From: an uncultured Shewanella sp.
GTDB taxonomy: Bacteria > Pseudomonadota > Gammaproteobacteria > Enterobacterales > Shewanellaceae
Assembly: GCF_947495455.1 (NCBI RefSeq)
Contig: NZ_CANLZC010000022.1
Span: forward strand, 1 to 63,391
Direction: 5' to 3'
DNA length: 63,391 nt
Below the pieces are notes generated by a model. It saw only the letters and a program-made list of their open reading frames with translations, searched no databases and was not told the origin of the DNA. This document shows, in pieces, positions 57,449 through 63,391 of this stretch. A program made the position numbers and the translations under genes. The first letter of the stretch is position 1; each line of letters starts with the position of its first letter.

Positions 57449-58462
57449 GTGAGTTATTTAATGTTAGATTTAATGTCAACTCAACTGTCCGCTATTGAGT
57501 CTGAGCAAGTGATGAACCCAAAAGTGGGAGGGGTGATCCTATTTAGTCGTAATTTTGCTGATCGATGTCAATTGATCGCATTGGTGCAATCACTCAGACA
57601 GCTTCGCCCAGAATTATTAATCGCGGTTGACCATGAAGGTGGCAGAGTGCAGCGTTTTCGAGACGGCTTCACTAACATACCCGCGATGGGAAATATTCTA
57701 TTGGCGGCTGAGGGGAATATGGCATTGGCAAAAGACTGGGCGCGAGAGCTAGGTTTTTTGATGGCGATAGAATTATTAGCTTGTGATATCGATTTAAGTT
57801 TTGCACCTGTTTTGGATGTTAATGGTGTGAGCGAAGTGATTGGGCTGAGGAGTTTTAGCAAGAAGCCTCAAGAGGTGGCTATATTGGCTGAACAGTTTGT
57901 TTTAGGAATGGCGCAAGCTGGGATGGCGGCGGTTGGAAAACATTTTCCCGGTCATGGCAGTGTTGCAGCGGATTCTCATATTGCAAAGCCGGTTGATGAG
58001 CGGGAAGAAGCGAGTATTGAGAAGCTTGATTTGCTGCCTTTTAAAAGCTTGATTCGTCAAAAACGTTTGCAAGGGATCATGCCTGCTCATGTTATTTACC
58101 CTAAGGTGTCTGCTGATCCTGCTGGTTTTTCATCCTATTGGCTTAAAACCATATTACGCAACAAATTAGGTTTTGATGGCGTGATATTTTCTGATGATTT
58201 AGGCATGAAAGGGGCAAGCGTTGCGGGGGATTATTGTCAACGGGCAAAAGCGGCATTGGAAGCTGGGTGTAATATGATTTTAGTTTGTAATGATCCTCAA
58301 GGGGTTGAAGATATTCTCACCCATTTTCAGTGGCCTATTGCGGACGTTAATTCAACACATCATCCTAGTCGTTTACTGGCCTGTAAACCACAAGTGATGG
58401 TGAGCTTGGAGAATGAGCAGCGCTGGAAGGCGGCAAAGGCGATCGCTCAGCGATGCCTGTGA
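57449..58462 (+). CDS. nagZ: Beta-N-acetylhexosaminidase NagZ (peptidoglycan recycling)
   Basis: NagZ removes N-acetylglucosamine from anhydromuropeptides in the cytoplasm, a step that feeds peptidoglycan recycling and, where present, AmpR signalling. The 337 aa belong to glycoside hydrolase family 3: AVDHEGGRVQRFR near residue 60, the loop KHFPGHG (164-170) with the Asp175/His177 dyad, and the nucleophile Asp in FSDDLGMKGA (about 247-256). The start is a GTG at 57449, 5 bases after TTTGGAG. Length is normal. Confidence 0.95.
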   Translation: MSYLMLDLMSTQLSAIESEQVMNPKVGGVILFSRNFADRCQLIALVQSLRQLRPELLIAVDHEGGRVQRFRDGFTNIPAMGNILLAAEGNMALAKDWARELGFLMAIELLACDIDLSFAPVLDVNGVSEVIGLRSFSKKPQEVAILAEQFVLGMAQAGMAAVGKHFPGHGSVAADSHIAKPVDEREEASIEKLDLLPFKSLIRQKRLQGIMPAHVIYPKVSADPAGFSSYWLKTILRNKLGFDGVIFSDDLGMKGASVAGDYCQRAKAALEAGCNMILVCNDPQGVEDILTHFQWPIADVNSTHHPSRLLACKPQVMVSLENEQRWKAAKAIAQRCL

Positions 58463-58476
58463 GCTGAGTATCAATA

Positions 58477-58534
58477 GGATCAGACAAGCAGGCTGTGATA
58501 CCCATGAAATTTCAAGATGTCTGATCCATTTTTT
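58477..58534 (+). terminator. Terminator after nagZ
   Basis: GGATCAGACA (58477-58486) pairs with TGTCTGATCC (58518-58527) over a 31-base loop that may fold further. Six T follow. Confidence 0.75.
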
Positions 58535-58558
58535 ATTCAGTGCAGTGAATGAAAAAAA

Positions 58559-58915
58559 TTAGCCACAGCGAGTAGTTAAGTATTCAATAATGGCTGACGA
58601 TTCATACATCCAGCGTACCTGGTTTTCTTCTTCAATTCTTAAACAAGGGACTTGTACTTTTCCACCTTCATTGAGCAGTGTTTGCTTGTGCTCAGGCTGC
58701 TTGGCATCAAGGGTGCTTAAGTTTAATCCTTGTCGGCGAGCAGCGCGTCTGACTTTGACACAAAATGGACAAGCTTTATATTCAAATAAGGTGAAGTTTT
58801 GTGTAATGGCATCCACTTTTTGCTGTTCTTCTACTGAACGTTGACGTTTTTTAGGCGTAAAAATAAAGTTCAACAGCAAGATAATACGGCCTAACAGCCA
58901 ACGAATAATGAACAT
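58559..58915 (-). CDS. Membrane-anchored glutaredoxin-like protein
   Basis: The 118 aa start with a hydrophobic segment (about 2-20), a basic linker (PKKRQR), and then a thioredoxin-fold domain with the active site Cys49-Pro-Phe-Cys52 (YKACPFCVKV). The cis-proline stretch VQVPCLRI and WMYESSAIIEYL at the end follow. The layout matches small glutaredoxin/GST-N-like proteins tethered to the inner membrane. Partner and target are unknown. It ends facing nagZ and is not obviously in an operon. Confidence 0.88.
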   Translation of the reverse strand: MFIIRWLLGRIILLLNFIFTPKKRQRSVEEQQKVDAITQNFTLFEYKACPFCVKVRRAARRQGLNLSTLDAKQPEHKQTLLNEGGKVQVPCLRIEEENQVRWMYESSAIIEYLTTRCG

Positions 58916-59068
58916 GATGATCCTTAAGTGTAATGAAAATCGATGAGAGTTTAACTTAAGGCTCGCTAGGATAAAAGCCTTGCCGTTATTTTGTGTATTG
59001 TGATTATTTTTGTTTTGGCGCTGTTTAACCTGAACTTGGGATAATGCGTGTCAAAAAGTTTGAATACT

Positions 59069-62000
59069 TCATTTCACTAAAATGTTCACTGTGATGGGGG
59101 TGGTGGAAGCCTTGTTGAACTCATTAGAAAGGTGGATCCTATTGGCTTTGATTTGTCCTTGATTGACTAAGTAATCATGAATGTTTTTTAGCCTAGATTC
59201 TGTTAATGATGTGAGACTTGTTAATGAAACAGGCTGTATGTCAATGAGCCTATCATAAAGTGCTTGGTACCATTCTTGTTGGGCTTGTTTAGGCATTTTA
59301 CTTTTATCTTGCTTATCGGGTGACAGTATTATTGCTTTTTGGTTGGTCTCTTTTTCATAGAGTTGAGTGAGAGCTTGAGCCAGTTCAGGCTGATTTGCAT
59401 ATGAATCCATTAATCTAAGATCAATATTTTGTCGGTTTATATTGGCTATGTTTGCTATTTTCCCATGAAGTTGTTCAATAGCAATAGCCTTTTTATCACG
59501 CAATTGCGTATCGGTATGGGCTATCGAGATAGTGAGCTTTGGTCTTTGTCTTAACCCTTTAGCTAGCTGGGACAGTATTTGTGTGTGTTCACTATTGAGC
59601 TGATGACTTGCTGCATCGAAATGCAGGGTATTGAGCACATCATCGGTAGCCAGAAGTGAGGAAAGCAAGGTAAAAGGCGCACTAATGGTTTTTGTGATTA
59701 ATTGAATAAAAGCAGTGCTGAGTATGGTACCAATATTAAACTCAGGGGCGTTTAAATTGCCAGTAAGAGGTAAATCCAATGTAATGACCCCTTGATTATC
59801 TTCCAGTAACGCAATGGCGAGTGGAAGGGGTAATGAGGTTTCAGGTTCAACATTAGTGTTATCATTTACGCTGACTTGTTCAATGATAATATGATTTTTT
59901 CCCGTTAATGCTTGTTCTTGAATATGGTATTTTGATTGGATGGACATTAGGCCTTGAGCCATGTCATAACCCGTTAAATGACTCACATAGGGAGAGAGAG
60001 GTGGAAGATGAAATTGTTGAACATTTAATTCAAACTCAGTCTTAGGTTGAGGTAAAAATGGATTAATTTGTCCTTTTATTGTCAGAGGAGTATGAAGACC
60101 AAGGTTAGCCGAAAAAGCAAAGGGGATCATGGTTTTTTGATTGGAATCTATGTGCTTTATTGTGCCATTGATTTTATTTAGGCTGCTATTAAAGAGGGAG
60201 GAGAGGCTTCTATCTTCAAAATGATGGCTGCTGTCATGGATGTTAACTTGATTAACTTTAACATTAAGTGGCTTTGTCTGTTGATTGGGATCAGCCGCTG
60301 ATTTTATCCCTTTGTGATGGGCATGATTCTTTACAGCCAAAACGGAAGAAGTTTGCCTCTTAATTGAAGAGGGTTTTATTACTGACTCAATATTGAATTG
60401 CCCACTTTTGGCTTTAATGATATTAATTTTCGCTTGTTGAATGTCGATTGAGTCAATAGAGATGCTATTGTCTTCTTGTTTCAGGTCAATATTAAGGAAA
60501 GAAAGGTTTTGCCAGAAGAGCAAAGGATCTTGTTTTGAAGTATTAAGCGTAAAATCTTGAATTTGGACTTGACCTTTAAATGCTGCTTGCTGTGTTTCAT
60601 TCACTGTGACTTTTCCTTGTAATTCAAGATTTCCAGCGATATTCGTCAGGTTGAGATATTGTGCTAAATAAGGTTTGAATGGAGCAAGGGATAATTGAGT
60701 CAGTTTAATATTTGAGGCATTGGATAAACGGGATAAATCAATGGTGCCTTCGGCGTTAAATTCTCCCTGTTGATTAATTGAAAACCTTGTTGAGTAATTC
60801 ATTGGCTGGCTGAAAGTTGAGTCGATTGGACCCGTTATGAAATCAATATCGGATAATTGCCATAATTGCGGCGTTGCGAAAATAGATTCCGTCACATTGA
60901 GGTTAGCTTGTTTAATGTGTGTTTCATTTAATGAAAATAACCAAGGCGTGCTTGATGGGAGAGGATGATTATTTTTCGATGGTGCTGCGTTTTCATTAGG
61001 GGTGATGAAACTAATGATATCTATACCTTGTGGGTTAATTTTTGCATTGAGATTAAGCCCTTGAGTTAAAAACTTATTAGCATTGAGTGTTCGACCACTG
61101 AGATTTGCATCAATACCTTCAAGTGCCATTAAAGGGAATGACAAAAAAGGGGTATTTTGATGAGATAGGGTGAGGTTATGGAGACTGATTTTTGCATTTT
61201 TTAGAAAGATATCAATAAAAGGGGATAGCTGCTTGCCTTGTTGGCGATGGGCGGTTAGAAGGTGATAGTCGGCGAAACCATTGAGTTGACCTTGTTGTAA
61301 TTGTGCGGGAAATTCGTCGGCAACGATTTTCCACAATACGGGGAGAGAAAGCTTGTTAAGTGTTATTTGGCCTTTGAGATCAAAGGGGAATAATTGTAAT
61401 CGTCCGTGTGTGGCTATTTCTCCACCTTCTTCTCCCACTAGGCTGATTTCATAGGTATTATATCTTTCTGGATTGCCATCTTTAATTTTGATTTGTGTAT
61501 TGAGACTATTTAGAGAAAGGTTAATATCACGATACTGAAGTTGACGATTGTTGACAGTATTAATCAAATACGCTTGAGCATTGTGAATACGAATGTGATT
61601 GGCGATAAAAGCAGGTGAATTTTGTTGGTCTTTATTTTGATTTTTCGATGTTTCATCTTCTGTAGGCTCTTTTGTTGATAGGCGTTGCAGAATATCTGAG
61701 AAATTAAAAGTGAGCTTTGAAGGATCGGATAAACGAGTAATGTGGATAACGGGCTGACTTAAGCGTACGTTTGAGCAGGTTATTGCTTGGTTGAAAAGAG
61801 ATTGCCAAAATTGAAAAGTAAAATCTAACTGGTTAAATTTAAAAAAGCTATCACCATTTTTTTCTTGTATTGAAAAACCTTTTATTGTCACATGCCAATT
61901 AATTGGATTAATCGTCATATCGAATAGTTGTACGGGGCGATGCAACCAAGATTCAATAGATTCTGGCGCATATTGCTTCACTAGCTGTGGCAGGATAAAG

Positions 62001-62119
62001 CCTATGGATATTAACAGCAGTATATACAGCAAGCTGACAATCAAGAGGCAATAATAAAAGATTTTGTGTTTTAAAAGGCGTTGAAGTCTATTTTTGTAAC
62101 TTGGTATTCTTGCTGGCAT
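59069..62119 (-). CDS. Large DUF748 (AsmA-like) envelope protein
   Basis: The 1016 aa from ATG 62119 (behind GAGGAAAAA) have one N-terminal transmembrane helix (about 20-45, YYCLLIVSLLYILLLISIGF). A very long periplasmic region is rich in beta-strands and repeated IKGQI-like segments. DUF748 motifs include PESIESWLHRPVQL near the start and GVITLDLPLTGNLNAPEFNIG towards the end. The C-terminal part (LAKGLRQRPKLTISIAHTDTQLRDKKA) is usual for DUF748. AsmA-like proteins of this shape can bridge the envelope in lipid transport, which is not shown for this family member. The frame extends 40 codons upstream to 62239 without family support. Confidence 0.88.
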   Translation of the reverse strand: MPARIPSYKNRLQRLLKHKIFYYCLLIVSLLYILLLISIGFILPQLVKQYAPESIESWLHRPVQLFDMTINPINWHVTIKGFSIQEKNGDSFFKFNQLDFTFQFWQSLFNQAITCSNVRLSQPVIHITRLSDPSKLTFNFSDILQRLSTKEPTEDETSKNQNKDQQNSPAFIANHIRIHNAQAYLINTVNNRQLQYRDINLSLNSLNTQIKIKDGNPERYNTYEISLVGEEGGEIATHGRLQLFPFDLKGQITLNKLSLPVLWKIVADEFPAQLQQGQLNGFADYHLLTAHRQQGKQLSPFIDIFLKNAKISLHNLTLSHQNTPFLSFPLMALEGIDANLSGRTLNANKFLTQGLNLNAKINPQGIDIISFITPNENAAPSKNNHPLPSSTPWLFSLNETHIKQANLNVTESIFATPQLWQLSDIDFITGPIDSTFSQPMNYSTRFSINQQGEFNAEGTIDLSRLSNASNIKLTQLSLAPFKPYLAQYLNLTNIAGNLELQGKVTVNETQQAAFKGQVQIQDFTLNTSKQDPLLFWQNLSFLNIDLKQEDNSISIDSIDIQQAKINIIKAKSGQFNIESVIKPSSIKRQTSSVLAVKNHAHHKGIKSAADPNQQTKPLNVKVNQVNIHDSSHHFEDRSLSSLFNSSLNKINGTIKHIDSNQKTMIPFAFSANLGLHTPLTIKGQINPFLPQPKTEFELNVQQFHLPPLSPYVSHLTGYDMAQGLMSIQSKYHIQEQALTGKNHIIIEQVSVNDNTNVEPETSLPLPLAIALLEDNQGVITLDLPLTGNLNAPEFNIGTILSTAFIQLITKTISAPFTLLSSLLATDDVLNTLHFDAASHQLNSEHTQILSQLAKGLRQRPKLTISIAHTDTQLRDKKAIAIEQLHGKIANIANINRQNIDLRLMDSYANQPELAQALTQLYEKETNQKAIILSPDKQDKSKMPKQAQQEWYQALYDRLIDIQPVSLTSLTSLTESRLKNIHDYLVNQGQIKANRIHLSNEFNKASTTPITVNILVK

Positions 62120-62248
62120 TTTTTCCTCGAAGAACATTTGGCGAAGCATTGAGCTTGTCTTAAATCCTTTACCATTATAGAAGTGGATTATTGAACACGC
62201 ATGTGAAGGAGTAAGTGATTGCTCATTTAACCGCGACATTGGTAATAT

Positions 62249-62998
62249 ATGCCGATATTAGGTTTTGATGCTATTTTCTGGAGACAAAGATTGAATAAAA
62301 GTTTAACGACTAACCTTATCGCGGCAGTATTGGTCATAGTGGGTTATTTATTGCCTCAGCCTATTATTTTATCCATTGGATTGTTCGCCTTGTCAGGGGC
62401 TGTGACAAACTGGTTAGCCATTCACATGCTGTTTGAAAAGATCCCAGGACTTTATGGTTCGGGAGTGGTTCCTTCTCGTTTTGAAGAATTTAAAGCGGGA
62501 ATATCGCACTTAATGATGAAGCAATTCTTTACCAGTGAGAATATTGAACGTTTTATTTCTGGGCAAGCTGAGCATACGGCTCCTTTGAATCTAGCGCCTG
62601 TTATTGAACAAGTGGATTTAAGTCCCGCTTTTGATGGATTAGTCACAACGGTTGAAAATTCTCAATTGGGTGGCATGTTGGCCATGATGGGAGGAAGTGA
62701 AGCGATTATGCCTTTAAAGGCCCCATTCATAGAGAAAATGAAATCAGCTTTATCCGATATTGCCCAAAGTGATGATTTTCATAAAGTATTGCAAGCTCAG
62801 CTTTCTAAAAGTCACATGTCAGAGGAGCTTCAGGGGCAAATTGAAGATATTGTGAAACAGCGTTTGGATGAGTTGACTCCACAACTGGTTAAGCAAATTA
62901 TTCAAGATATGATTAAAACACACTTAGGTTGGCTAGTCGTTTGGGGAGGAGTGTTTGGAGGCTTAATTGGTTTAGTGGCGGCTATTTTACCTGTGTGA
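62249..62998 (+). CDS. DUF445 family inner-membrane protein
   Basis: The 249 aa have two transmembrane helices near the N-terminus (about 20-55, including the DUF445 signature SGAVTNWLAIHMLFEK). A cytoplasmic helical region is followed by a C-terminal helix (WLVVWGGVFGGLIGLVAAILPV). Function is unknown. Two starts compete: ATG 62249, which has a weak ribosome site, and TTG 62291, which follows GGAGACAAAGA at a good distance. It is divergent from the DUF748 gene. Confidence 0.85.
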   Translation: MPILGFDAIFWRQRLNKSLTTNLIAAVLVIVGYLLPQPIILSIGLFALSGAVTNWLAIHMLFEKIPGLYGSGVVPSRFEEFKAGISHLMMKQFFTSENIERFISGQAEHTAPLNLAPVIEQVDLSPAFDGLVTTVENSQLGGMLAMMGGSEAIMPLKAPFIEKMKSALSDIAQSDDFHKVLQAQLSKSHMSEELQGQIEDIVKQRLDELTPQLVKQIIQDMIKTHLGWLVVWGGVFGGLIGLVAAILPV

Positions 62999-63020
62999 CA
63001 TTAGCTGGTCATTGGACAAT

Positions 63021-63391
63021 AGATCCAACAGCCAATCGATAAACTTTAAAGTGTTAAGAGCGAGTTGTTTGGCCTTTATTGTGTCAGAGTCTTTATTGTG
63101 TCAAAGTCGGCTCGCTTTGGTTATGAATGTGCCTTGAATACTGTTATTTCAGAGGTTATCACTAAGGTTTCTTGTGATAATGGGGAACAAAGATCCAACA
63201 GCCAATCGATAAACTTTAAAGTGTTAAGCGCGAGTTGTTTGGCCTTTATTGTGTCAAAGTCGGCTCGCTTCGGTTATGAATGTGCCTTAAATACTGTTAT
63301 TTCAGAAGTTATCACTAAGGTTCCTTGCGATAATGGGGAAAGAGCTCCAACAGCCAATTGATAAACTTTAAAGTGTTAAGCGCGAGTTGTT
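63021..63391. repeat. Tandem repeat array, units of about 152-170 bp, continuing past the window
   Basis: Unit 1 is 63021-63190, unit 2 is 63191-63342, and unit 3 starts at 63343 and is cut by the window end. Units start AGATCCAACAGCCAATCGAT (unit 3 AGCTCC). Unit 1 holds an extra 17-bp internal copy of TTTATTGTGTCA. GCGAG and CTCGC within each unit can pair. An open frame at 63065-63361 crosses both full units and repeats the peptide SARFGYECALNTVISEV, but phase is lost at unit 3. Confidence 0.9.

Noticed and set aside
63021..63391. CRISPR array or integron attC array
   Set aside because: Units are long and nearly identical throughout, with no short repeat plus unique spacers; there are no GTTRRRY/RYYYAAC cores, cas or integrase genes.

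Overview
The window is chromosomal DNA of a Gram-negative gammaproteobacterium, most probably Shewanella or a close marine relative. The basis is gene order and protein type (tig-clpP-clpX-lon-hupB-ppiD, pspF divergent from pspABC-ycjXF, a PriC/DinG/Pol II cluster, a FabV enoyl reductase, large TonB-dependent receptors) together with an AT-rich composition. No 16S gene or species marker is present, so the genus is an inference.

Layout. 1-9000: tRNA-His, then the protein quality-control cluster tig, clpP, clpX, lon, hupB, ppiD, with clear rho-independent terminators and a sigma32-like promoter before lon. 9100-10750: an hsp20 gene split by a 361-bp inverted-repeat element, and a small membrane protein. 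10800-22800: fabV, the sapABCDF ABC transporter operon, pspF, and divergently the phage-shock genes pspABC with ycjX and ycjF under a sigma54-type promoter. 22900-25000: methionine gamma-lyase, a ComEA-like DNA-binding protein, and the 4.5S signal recognition particle RNA. 25000-34100: a xylose locus, xylB-xylA followed by four tandem paralogous sugar-porter MFS transporters, with no regulator gene. 34100-41000: a leftward gene run dinG, TauE/SafE-type exporter, priC (plus a YccT-like protein further on), divergent from polB, with a perfect LexA box between dinG and polB. 41200-53400: an outer-membrane porin and three tandem TonB-dependent receptors separated by long AT-rich spacers that carry short tandem repeats. 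53700-63000: an unrecognised membrane protein, cysB, sdaA, nagZ, a membrane-anchored glutaredoxin, a very large DUF748 protein and a DUF445 membrane protein. 63021 to the end: a tandem repeat array with units of about 152-170 bp that runs off the window.

How the genes work together. The left part handles protein folding and degradation at the ribosome and inner membrane. The sap and psp part deals with the envelope: peptide or polyamine transport, and membrane stress. The xyl cluster could take up xylose and convert it to xylulose 5-phosphate. The dinG/polB junction looks like a compact SOS module that also draws in the replication-restart factor PriC. The porin and TonB receptors provide outer-membrane uptake of ligands that cannot be named from sequence.

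The points most worth a second look are the hsp20 split by a miniature inverted-repeat element, the shared LexA box feeding a dinG-exporter-priC run, the fourfold MFS expansion whose last member has lost the proton-coupling Asp, the Walker A Lys-to-Arg change in SapD, the repeat arrays before the TonB receptors, and the tandem repeats at the right end.
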